A stretch of DNA of 12,330 bases from Deltaproteobacteria bacterium. Lineage in GTDB: Bacteria > Desulfobacterota > Desulfobacteria > Desulfobacterales > SURF-7. The number at the start of each line of letters is the position of its first letter. The stretch's first letter is position 1. The position numbers and the translations under genes are program-made. Shown one piece after another: positions 1 to 6,674 of the stretch. The notes beneath the pieces are model-generated. The model had not been told where the DNA came from, ran no database searches, and worked only from the letters and a program-made list of their open reading frames with translations. The DNA lies in contig JAFDJC010000075.1 in NCBI GenBank assembly GCA_019307665.1, positions 1-12,330 on the forward strand. Reading direction: 5' to 3'.

Positions 1-108
1 AACCGTCAGCATGACCTCATCAAGGTCTATCATCGGGATGCCTCTGGGTTTGAAATAGCATACATCCGGGTTTACCTTTACAATACGGTCTTTTCTTGGC
101 CTTACCAT
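1..108 (-). CDS. DUF134 (UPF0251) family DNA-binding protein, N-terminal fragment
   Basis: The reverse strand opens with ATG at 108-106, preceded by a good ribosome site (AAAGGAG, 114-120), and stays open to the window edge, giving 36 residues. The start MVRPRKDRIVK, then a Cys-containing PDVCYFKPRGIP stretch and IDLDEVMLTV, matches the beginning of DUF134/UPF0251 proteins. These are small predicted helix-turn-helix proteins that usually begin M.RPRK.R and continue with a segment leading to a DELEAIRLAD-type motif; here the reading stops just before that motif. The family is known from sulfate reducers and other anaerobes and is thought to be regulatory, but its targets are unknown. A perfect TTGACA (reverse strand, 173-168) lies about 60 bases upstream, with only a weak -10. 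The family call rests on the N-terminus alone. Confidence 0.75.
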   Translation of the reverse strand, partial: MVRPRKDRIVKVNPDVCYFKPRGIPMIDLDEVMLTV

Positions 109-268
109 GCGCTCTCCTTTATGGGCAAATACTCATAACGAGTTAAGCTAAGTATTTCATATCTGCTTGTCAAGTTTTTCGATATGATCGACTTGCAATA
201 TAAATAAAAAAAATGTACAAAACTTTGTCAAAAAGTAATACGGAAGTGAAGAATAGAAGGATTTTGTT

Positions 269-469
269 TTGGATATATGGTATTTATTAAGGATTGTACC
301 GGTTCTCATTGCAGGGGTGGTGATTGGGCGATGGTTCAATGGTGAGCGAAAAAAACTAAGAGCCATGGGAGAACCCTGGCAAAAAACATGGCTGACAATA
401 CCCGGTATACTTATAATTATTATTTTATGTTTTCTGGTCGCCTTGAGATTCTATGTGGGGAACAATTAA
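269..469 (+). CDS. small two-helix membrane protein, function unknown
   Basis: A 66-residue frame starting at TTG (269), with AGAAGG at 255-260 about eight bases upstream; no ATG is available earlier in the frame. The protein has a hydrophobic helix at about residues 4-22, a short basic loop (GERKKLRAMGEPWQKTW) and a second hydrophobic helix at about 43-63, so it is a hairpin-like inner-membrane protein. I do not recognise the family. It precedes yggT in the same direction, 135 bases away, and a candidate promoter (TTGCAA 193-198, 17-base spacer, TACAAA 216-221) lies upstream. The clean helix-loop-helix design and the ribosome site argue for a real gene; the non-ATG start and lack of a known family lower confidence. 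Confidence 0.55.
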   Translation: MDIWYLLRIVPVLIAGVVIGRWFNGERKKLRAMGEPWQKTWLTIPGILIIIILCFLVALRFYVGNN

Positions 470-532
470 ATAGCGCCTATCCACAAATGGCTAATTTGCC
501 CCGGGGTTATTGGGAATTTACAGACTTTCTGC

Positions 533-560
533 TTTACAAATTGATTTTGCGCTATATTAT
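533..560 (+). promoter_or_regulatory. candidate sigma-70 promoter for yggT
   Basis: TTTACA (533-538) and TATTAT (555-560) are separated by 16 bases, each one mismatch from consensus. They sit about 45 bases upstream of the YggT start. This would let yggT be transcribed independently of the small membrane protein before it. Confidence 0.4.
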
Positions 561-604
561 ATGCGTGATAATAAATAACAAGAGGCCTTAACCAGGAGAA
601 ATAA

Positions 605-922
605 ATGGGCAACCTAGTATACGGAGCGGCGTTTATCATAAGAACAGTATTGACGATCTATTTCTATATCGTCATAGCAAGCGCGATACTTTCATGGGTC
701 AATCCTGATCCTTATAATCCCATTGTCAGATTTTTAAGGAACGCTACAGAGCCTGTTTATGCTTATATTCGAAGATATATGCCGTTTCTTTATGTAGGTG
801 GTTTTGACCTGTCACCCCTGGTATTAATTCTTCTTATTCAGTTTTTACAGATTGCTCTTGTCGGCAATCTGGTAGATCTGTCAAATTCAATGCGATATCA
901 GCATAACCCTTTAATGCCTTAG
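605..922 (+). CDS. yggT: YggT family integral membrane protein
   Basis: A 105-residue protein from ATG 605, with AGGAG at 593-597 a suitable distance upstream. It shows the YggT pattern: an N-terminal hydrophobic helix (about residues 8-30) ending in SAILSWVNPDPYNPIVRFL, then the NATEPVYAYIRR segment, then a second helix (about 70-90) introduced by FDLSPLVLILLIQFLQ. The length is normal for a single-repeat YggT protein (about 100 residues). YggT proteins are inner-membrane proteins, often found near cell-division or proline-biosynthesis genes in other bacteria; their molecular role is not settled. Here the usual neighbours are absent and the gene runs into ssb on the other strand, with 18 bases between the stops and no obvious terminator. 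Confidence 0.9.
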   Translation: MGNLVYGAAFIIRTVLTIYFYIVIASAILSWVNPDPYNPIVRFLRNATEPVYAYIRRYMPFLYVGGFDLSPLVLILLIQFLQIALVGNLVDLSNSMRYQHNPLMP

Positions 923-940
923 TGTCAGCTGCTTAACACG

Positions 941-1399
941 TTAAAACGGAATGTCATCATCAGGCCCTGAAGACTGAGAACTTACAGGGGGTGGCCCTCC
1001 ACTATTATCGTTGTTAGCCTTAAAGCCGCCTGCCTGGCTGCCTCCGCCCTGAAAATCTCCGGAGGAATTCTTTGAGCCTAACATTTGCATCTTGTCAGTT
1101 ATGATATCTGTTGAATATCGTGTGACACCGTCTTTTTCATATGAGCTTGTTTGAAGTCTGCCCTCGATATACACCTGCCTGCCCTTTGACAGATATTCAC
1201 CACATATCTCACCTAATCTGCCAAACGCGACAACCCGATGCCATTCTGTTTTTTCTCGTTTTTCCCCTGTGTTCTTGTCTTTCCATTCTTCTGATGTTGC
1301 AATGCTGAATTGGGCGACTGCTCTTCCATCCTGAGTATATCTTACTTCAGGATCCTTTCCCAGATTGCCGACGAGTATCACCTTGTTGATTCCTGCCAT
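941..1399 (-). CDS. ssb: single-stranded DNA-binding protein SSB
   Basis: A 152-residue protein beginning MAGINKVILVGNLGKDPEVRYT, the classic bacterial SSB start. An OB fold spans about residues 3-108 (AVAQFSIATSEEWKDK, TEWHRVVAFGRLGEICGEYL, GRQVYIEGRLQT). A Gly/Ser/Gln/Asn-rich flexible linker follows, and the acidic tip DDDIPF is the docking tail for replication and repair partners. It coats single-stranded DNA as a tetramer during replication, recombination and repair. A strong ribosome site (GGAGGGAG) lies just upstream of the ATG at 1399. A promoter candidate with a perfect -35 is at 1457-1485. Length and domain order are entirely normal. Confidence 0.98.
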   Translation of the reverse strand: MAGINKVILVGNLGKDPEVRYTQDGRAVAQFSIATSEEWKDKNTGEKREKTEWHRVVAFGRLGEICGEYLSKGRQVYIEGRLQTSSYEKDGVTRYSTDIITDKMQMLGSKNSSGDFQGGGSQAGGFKANNDNSGGPPPVSSQSSGPDDDIPF

Positions 1400-1456
1400 T
1401 TTTCTCCCTCCTGGTCTTGTTGAGTGTGGATTAATGTCTGAAGCTGATTATTGGCT

Positions 1457-1485
1457 TAAATACTCAAATCCGATCGTGATGTCAA
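1457..1485 (-). promoter_or_regulatory. ssb: candidate sigma-70 promoter for ssb
   Basis: On the reverse strand TTGACA (1485-1480) is followed after 17 bases by TATTTA (1462-1457), about 58 bases before the ssb start. The -35 is perfect and the -10 is weak (3/6), so the call is moderate. Confidence 0.4.
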
Positions 1486-1509
1486 TCAGGGTTCATGTAA
1501 AAATTAAAA

Positions 1510-2622
1510 TTAGTTTTCGAGGATACGAAATATCTTGAGGATTTTTCCTGGAATGGTTTCTGTGGCTTGAATAGCACCTTTGGGACAGATTTCAATACAA
1601 CAATAGCATCTGATACATCTGTTGTAATCAAAGGTTATCTGCTTAGCGCTACGATAAATCGCTTTTGCCGGGCAGTACTGCCAGCACTTTGCGCAGACAT
1701 CACAAAGCTGACGATCAACCACGGGGCGCTGCAGAAGGTGTCTACGCATAAGTTTATGAAGCGGTTCAGGGCCAAAAATCAGGGGGCCGGGTTCGGGAAT
1801 TTTGAAACCGGATATCAAAGGGAAGTCTCCCTGAATATATAACCGGCCATCAACAATTCCAGCGTTTTTTGCTTCAATGTTTGTAGAAAGTTTTTCAGGG
1901 GATACACCGAGCATGCTGCAGATTGTCATATCTACAGCAGCAGCATTTTGTCCGGCAATCAGTATGCCGAGTTCACGCGGTGTACCTCTTTTTCCAGGTC
2001 CCTGCCCCTCTAAAGCGAGAATACCGTCTACAAGTGTTACAGCAGGTTTGACGGCCTTATAAATATTAACTAGAAGTCTGGCAAACATGGATCGGTCGAT
2101 TCCGGTTTTAAAATGCCATTCCGGTTTTTTCAGGCCGACAACACAGCCAAACATGTTTTTAATCCCCATGGTTAAAAGCATCTGGGTATGGGTCTTAAGC
2201 TTTGGCAGACTTATGATTATATCGGCATCAACAGCATCCTGGGCAAGATCGATCAGTCCGAAAGGCTCTCCGGTATCGACCTTCACTGATTGTCTGAATT
2301 CCTTAAACTCAACATTAAGATCTTCAAGAGCGTCCCTGTATCCGCCGGCATCAATAATTTTATCAAATGAGCCGATTGCAGGGCTGTCTGAAATCAGGGG
2401 AATACCTTTTTTGTTTAAGACGTATTCGGCTGTTGCCTTGACAATCATCGGATGTGTCAGAATACCTTTTTCAGGTGCTGCCGGTAGAAGAAGGTTTGGT
2501 TTGATTAATACCCGACTTTGCTGCTTGATAAGACCGGGTATGGTATTGTCCAGCAGGTCGAAAACAACAGGCTTGAGTGAGTCATAATCGTAGGAGGCTT
2601 TTCTGGTAAAGACTGTTGTCAT
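1510..2622 (-). CDS. DUF362 protein with C-terminal 2x[4Fe-4S] ferredoxin domain
   Basis: A 370-residue protein. Residues about 35-240 match the DUF362 fold: RVLIKPNLLLPAAPEKGILT, a DSPAIGSF segment, IISLPKLKTHTQMLLTMGIKNMFG, and LVDGILALEGQGPGKRG followed by AVDMTICSMLG. The C-terminus (about 300-360) carries two complete four-cysteine cluster motifs: C307-x2-C310-x2-C313-x3-C317-P and C336-x2-C339-x2-C342-x3-C346-P, with an extra Cys at 341. It should therefore bind two [4Fe-4S] clusters and move electrons in the cytoplasm; the reaction is unknown for the family. There is no signal peptide. The ATG at 2622 has no clear ribosome site and lies 11 bases after the stop of the exported propeller gene, so translation may depend on the upstream gene. 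DUF362-ferredoxins are common in anaerobes. Confidence 0.9.
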   Translation of the reverse strand: MTTVFTRKASYDYDSLKPVVFDLLDNTIPGLIKQQSRVLIKPNLLLPAAPEKGILTHPMIVKATAEYVLNKKGIPLISDSPAIGSFDKIIDAGGYRDALEDLNVEFKEFRQSVKVDTGEPFGLIDLAQDAVDADIIISLPKLKTHTQMLLTMGIKNMFGCVVGLKKPEWHFKTGIDRSMFARLLVNIYKAVKPAVTLVDGILALEGQGPGKRGTPRELGILIAGQNAAAVDMTICSMLGVSPEKLSTNIEAKNAGIVDGRLYIQGDFPLISGFKIPEPGPLIFGPEPLHKLMRRHLLQRPVVDRQLCDVCAKCWQYCPAKAIYRSAKQITFDYNRCIRCYCCIEICPKGAIQATETIPGKILKIFRILEN

Positions 2623-2633
2623 GAATTATTGTG

Positions 2634-4946
2634 TCATATTTTTTTTCTGAAAAAGATTGCAGTGAAAACGGCAAGTCCTATTAAAAAAAGTATATAGTTA
2701 AAGATGTTGTATATAGAGCCATGTTGCCCCCTGGCCGCGGAATTGATAAAACAGTCACTCACGTCTTCGGGTGGTTCAATAGTCGCGTCATCAGCATCTG
2801 CCTCACTGTCGGTGAGCCTAAAAAGTGAAAGCCCGCCCGGACCGTCAGCCAGGATAACATATTCTCCCTGATCGTCTATGACAATATCCTTTGTATTTCC
2901 TTTAGTATTCCAAAACCATCCTTTTTCGTTAGGAATACCATCATCATCACAGTCAACATTGCTGTAAATTTTTTCTGGCAGGGAAGGATTTGACACATCA
3001 AATGTCTGAAACCCGCTTGCTCCGTCGGCAATATGAGCATAGTTGTCAAGAACATATATGCCCTGGGCATTACCATCGGTGTCGCTTGATCCGACTATTG
3101 TGCGGTATTCAGAAGTGTTTGATTCGTCGAGGGATATCACCTGAAGACCGGCATTGCCGTCAGCCACAAAAGCGTAATTACCGAAAATATAAACAGCATT
3201 TGCTTCACCCGGTGTGTCAATAATAGCGTCAACAACCGGGTTAGAAAGGTCTGATATATTGATGATGACAAGGCCTGCTGTTCCGTCGGCAACATAGGCA
3301 TAGTCACCGGTTGGAACGATTACACCACGCGCATCAATCGTATCCGAGGTGCTTAAAAGAGAAGGAGAATCTTTATCTGAGATATTAATAATCCTCAGAC
3401 CGTTTGATCTGTCTGCAACATATGCATAATTGCCCCGGACAAAAACTCCCTTAGCCTGATTGGCCTCAATGCATGCTCCTTTCAATAGAGGTATACTTGA
3501 ATTCGTAACATCTATTATTTGCAGCCCGTTTGTATTATCAGCCACGTATGCATAAAGGTTTACACTGCCGTCATCATTAGTTTCATGTTCAACATGGACG
3601 TCCTGTGCTTCCCCCGGTGTCTCAATAAAAGATAGAAGCCTCATGGCAAGGGAAATGTCAAACTGCAGAATCCTCAATCCTTCACCCGTGCTGCCTGAAT
3701 TAACAAAATATGCATAGTTAATATCGTTAAATTTATCCAGAAAAAAGGCATCTGCTATGGCTGTTTTATCAAATGTTAATGAAGTGGAATCGGGTGACTC
3801 TGGATTGGAAATATCTATTTTATGAAGGCCTGTTCCAAATTCAGCCACATAAGCATAACCGTCAGATATAATATTAGAATATGGCCCCGACAGCCCTGCA
3901 CTCAAAGACCCTATCAGAAACTGCTCCCCATATTGCGGATCGTCACGATAATTAGCGGTATCAAATTTTGAATCAAGGTCGCCGGAAATATCGATAACTT
4001 GCAGACCGTTAGACCAATCAGTCATGTAGGCATAGTTACCGGACACGAAAACACTCTTAGCAAAGGTGGTTTCCCAGTTATAGAGGCATTGAAGAGTAGG
4101 ACGGTGGTCGATGAGATTTTCAGCGTTTTCCGGGTCGGCAACATTAACAACGATGAGACCGTAATTTGCGCAGGCGACAAATGCGTAATCATTTACAATA
4201 TGCGCATCTCGAGCATCCGGGGCTATTGCCAGCCCGACATAATAAGGTTTATTTTTATTTTCAATATTAAACACACGGAGGCCGCTAACCCAGTCGATAA
4301 CATAGGCATAATTCCCTGAAACATGAATGCCGAGTGTCTCTGCACGGCCGTAAGGTAAATGTTCGGTTCCGATCAATTCTCCCCTTCCGCCGATTTCATC
4401 ATCGGGATAATCAGGGTCAGGGTCAGGAATTGCAGGGCTTCCGGGACTTGAAATATCCACCACCTGAACACCGACATTGATGCCATATTCAGCGTCGACT
4501 TCAGCTATTCCGACAAACGCGTAGTCACCGGAAACATGAACACCCCTTGCATAGACGTTTCCTGTTTCAGATACAGTACTTTTTATTGCCAGTTGATTGC
4601 CAAGGGTGAGGGTTCCGTCATTTTCTACGTTGATGGACTGCAGTCCATCAAATCCGGTTGTGACATAAAGGTAATTGTTGCTGTAATCTATGCCTGTTAT
4701 GCCTTCGGAAACAGTAATATGTATATCAGAAACAAGGGCCAATGTATCTTTATTCAGTACGGAAACAATATCTCCGTCGCCATAGAAAATGTAGTTGGTG
4801 CTTTCAGTTATAGACCTTGCCGGGCTATAGGACCATCTATTGTATGCTTCTGTTTTCTTTTCACAAAAATCTGCCGAGAAGGCATGAAATTCGGTTGAGA
4901 CAAATACTGCAATTAAAATAAGGATAATACGTATTATTTGTTTCAT
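2634..4946 (-). CDS. exported LVIVD-repeat beta-propeller protein with C-terminal membrane anchor
   Basis: A 770-residue protein with a signal peptide (KQIIRIILILIAVFVSTEF, cleavage near AFSA, residues 22-25). About twelve repeats of a 40-60-residue unit follow, of the form GNYAYVAD..GLQVIDISNP, the LVIVD repeat that builds propeller-like surface proteins. The repeats fill about residues 50-710. Near 665-674 is a DCDDDGIPNE loop like calcium-binding thrombospondin type-3 repeats. The C-terminus is tripartite: DCFINSAARG (731-740, single Cys at 732), a hydrophobic helix (about 746-766) and a basic end RKKI. This resembles CTERM-type sorting or anchoring tails with a CFI-box-like motif, so the protein probably stays on the cell envelope. 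The start has a good ribosome site (AGAGG, seven bases upstream). The ligand or partner is unknown; the DUF362 gene follows at once and is probably cotranscribed. Confidence 0.88.
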   Translation of the reverse strand: MKQIIRIILILIAVFVSTEFHAFSADFCEKKTEAYNRWSYSPARSITESTNYIFYGDGDIVSVLNKDTLALVSDIHITVSEGITGIDYSNNYLYVTTGFDGLQSINVENDGTLTLGNQLAIKSTVSETGNVYARGVHVSGDYAFVGIAEVDAEYGINVGVQVVDISSPGSPAIPDPDPDYPDDEIGGRGELIGTEHLPYGRAETLGIHVSGNYAYVIDWVSGLRVFNIENKNKPYYVGLAIAPDARDAHIVNDYAFVACANYGLIVVNVADPENAENLIDHRPTLQCLYNWETTFAKSVFVSGNYAYMTDWSNGLQVIDISGDLDSKFDTANYRDDPQYGEQFLIGSLSAGLSGPYSNIISDGYAYVAEFGTGLHKIDISNPESPDSTSLTFDKTAIADAFFLDKFNDINYAYFVNSGSTGEGLRILQFDISLAMRLLSFIETPGEAQDVHVEHETNDDGSVNLYAYVADNTNGLQIIDVTNSSIPLLKGACIEANQAKGVFVRGNYAYVADRSNGLRIINISDKDSPSLLSTSDTIDARGVIVPTGDYAYVADGTAGLVIINISDLSNPVVDAIIDTPGEANAVYIFGNYAFVADGNAGLQVISLDESNTSEYRTIVGSSDTDGNAQGIYVLDNYAHIADGASGFQTFDVSNPSLPEKIYSNVDCDDDGIPNEKGWFWNTKGNTKDIVIDDQGEYVILADGPGGLSLFRLTDSEADADDATIEPPEDVSDCFINSAARGQHGSIYNIFNYILFLIGLAVFTAIFFRKKI

Positions 4947-4984
4947 TCAAAGACCTCTTTGAGATAGATGTCACTAATATTTAT

Positions 4985-5013
4985 AAAATAGTAATCATAG
5001 TGAAAAAAGTCAA
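4985..5013 (-). promoter_or_regulatory. candidate sigma-70 promoter for the propeller-DUF362 unit
   Basis: Reverse strand TTGACT (5013-5008), a 17-base spacer, then TATTTT (4990-4985). It lies about 40 bases before the start codon at 4946, in the 201-base divergent gap. No other sigma-70-like pair on this strand of the gap fits as well. Confidence 0.45.
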
Positions 5014-5035
5014 ATAAAATGACGCTTTTGAGATT

Positions 5036-5064
5036 TTGACTTGATGCTTTTTCTTATGTACTGT
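5036..5064 (+). promoter_or_regulatory. possible promoter for the zinc-ribbon/MFS unit
   Basis: TTGACT (5036-5041) and TACTGT (5059-5064) with a 17-base spacer. The -35 is good and the -10 is poor. The following leader (about 75 bases) contains a 10-bp direct repeat (TGTGCTATGG at 5087-5096 and 5099-5108). Confidence 0.25.
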
Positions 5065-5147
5065 AAAGATAGTTATTATTTTTTATTGTGCTATGGTCTG
5101 TGCTATGGAATTCGAAATATTAGGAAAACACTTGCAGGAGTGAATGT

Positions 5148-6674
5148 ATGGAATGTCCTAAATGCGGATATGAGCGTCAACCTGAGGATATAAACTGTCA
5201 GTTATGCGGAGTCGATTTTGGATTGCTCGAAAGGCAGGAGGAGGAAAAACGGACATTAAAGGAGAAAGCAAAAAAACATAAGGGTGCAGAAGAACATATT
5301 CATCTATCTATGGAGGATAAGGCGCCTGAGTCCGAAATTTCATCTAGGTCCGAAATTTCACCTGGGTCTGAAATTTCAACCGATACGTTTATGGAAGAGG
5401 ATTGCCCTAAGTGTGGTTATGAGCGTAAGAAAGATAATCAAGAGTGTCCCAATTGCGGTCTCATATATGCCAAGCATGAAGATATGGTGACAAGGAAAGA
5501 GGCTGAAAAAGCGGCAAAGAAAATAGCGGAACAAAAAAAGTTTACGGAAGAAAAAGCTAAGATCCAGAAAGAACTTAAAAAAGGAGTTGCCAAGGCACAG
5601 GCAAAAAGAGAGGAAGAAGCAAGGATAACTAAGGAAGCGGAAGTACAGGAGCCGATTGATGAAAGTATAAAACAGAAAAAGGCTTTAAAGGATAAGGTTC
5701 TCGAAATACTTCAGCCCATAAAACAACATAAGAAAAAAATTGCTATAGTACTCATTGCCATTTTTGCGGTTGCTTTTGCAGGTTGGGGAGGGACGGTTCT
5801 GTTTAAAAATTGGCAAAAGCATGCAGGGGAAGAAAGGGTTAGATCTGAAAAAAATAAAGAAAAACAAAAGCTTATTGAATACAATAAAAAAATTGCGGTT
5901 GCTTTCAGAAAAGACAGGGCTGAAATCGAAAATTATTTAAGGTCTTTGATCGATAAAAGAAAATTCGATGCCTATAAAAAGGAAATGGACCGATATGATA
6001 TTCCGCTACTCAAAGACGAACTGTCGGACTTAAAAAAATATTTTAAAGAAATAGAGCTTTTTGACAAAGTTAAGTGGGTTTCTGGAAAAGAGTATGAAAA
6101 AAACTATGGTTTGTATTTAGAACTTCAAAAATTAAATCCGGATAATAAACTCTATTTGAAAAAAATTAAATATTATCAAAAAAAGTTTGCTGATCAGAAA
6201 TATTTACAGGCTAAAAATTATTTTAACAAAAAAAAGCCTTATCGATCAGAGCTTAAAAATGCATTGACTGCCATTGAAATGGCAATTGATCTTAATGGTG
6301 CTCAAAAGAAATATTTAAAAATTAAAAGCAGGTTGATAAATGCAGAGCTGCTTTTTTATGAAGGGAATGACAAGATTAAAATGGCCGTAAGAAATGACGG
6401 CCTGACCTCAGGCAGAACAGGGGGTCAGAGAAAGCTCTATGTATGGATAAAAAATACAGGTTCGAGTCCTTTTTATGTCAATGTAGAATATTTCATACTT
6501 GTCGGAAGAAACAATAAAAAATATAAATATAATAACTGTAGCAGGGAACTTCTTGCAAATCTTCAACCTGGCGAAGCGACACAGGGCTATTTATATTTTT
6601 ACACATCTGTTAAGCCGAAGAAACTTGTATTTTCACATATTAACGTAGGTACTGTTTCACGTGTGTTCCCCTGA
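5148..6674 (+). CDS. double zinc-ribbon, coiled-coil, single-pass membrane protein with DUF4352-like C-terminal domain
   Basis: A 508-residue protein, ATG 5148 with AGGAG at 5136-5140. Two zinc ribbons occur at the N-terminus: C3-x2-C6...C17-x2-C20 and C86-x2-C89...C100-x2-C103, both containing CPKCGYER. Between them is a low-complexity linker with three copies of a six-residue unit (SEISSR, SEISPG, SEISTD). Residues about 110-190 are Lys/Glu/Ala-rich and probably coiled coil. One transmembrane helix lies at about 197-219. Residues 225-400 are again charged and helical. The C-terminal 105 residues (KLYVWIKNTGSSPFYV... LANLQPGEATQGYLYFY) look like the Ig-like DUF4352 fold found in surface proteins. 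The predicted topology is zinc ribbons inside, C-terminal domain outside. The stop overlaps the start of the MFS gene by one base, so the two are cotranslated. Function is unknown; a sensory or scaffolding role is only an inference. Confidence 0.8.
   Translation: MECPKCGYERQPEDINCQLCGVDFGLLERQEEEKRTLKEKAKKHKGAEEHIHLSMEDKAPESEISSRSEISPGSEISTDTFMEEDCPKCGYERKKDNQECPNCGLIYAKHEDMVTRKEAEKAAKKIAEQKKFTEEKAKIQKELKKGVAKAQAKREEEARITKEAEVQEPIDESIKQKKALKDKVLEILQPIKQHKKKIAIVLIAIFAVAFAGWGGTVLFKNWQKHAGEERVRSEKNKEKQKLIEYNKKIAVAFRKDRAEIENYLRSLIDKRKFDAYKKEMDRYDIPLLKDELSDLKKYFKEIELFDKVKWVSGKEYEKNYGLYLELQKLNPDNKLYLKKIKYYQKKFADQKYLQAKNYFNKKKPYRSELKNALTAIEMAIDLNGAQKKYLKIKSRLINAELLFYEGNDKIKMAVRNDGLTSGRTGGQRKLYVWIKNTGSSPFYVNVEYFILVGRNNKKYKYNNCSRELLANLQPGEATQGYLYFYTSVKPKKLVFSHINVGTVSRVFP
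5331..5384 (+). repeat. three tandem 18-bp in-frame repeats
   Basis: Units start at 5331, 5349 and 5367. Each has the core TC(C/T)GAAATTTCA and diverges in its last bases. They encode SEISSR, SEISPG and SEISTD in the linker between the two zinc ribbons. The 18-bp period keeps the frame, so copy number could change without breaking the gene. Confidence 0.85.

Noticed and set aside
157..366. Minus-strand 69-codon frame opposite the small membrane protein
   Set aside because: The composition is that of an antisense shadow and no ribosome site precedes it; the plus-strand frame has the better start and protein character.
388..591. Plus-strand open frame of 67 codons
   Set aside because: It overlaps the end of the small membrane protein in another frame, has no ribosome site, and covers the yggT promoter region.
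2087..2587. 166-codon frame antisense to the DUF362 gene
   Set aside because: The opposite strand encodes a clear conserved family with two iron-sulfur motifs; the antisense protein shows no family features.
5093..5143. 16-codon frame ending four bases before the zinc-ribbon start
   Set aside because: It has no ribosome site, no regulatory codon run and no attenuator hairpin; it is short enough to be chance.
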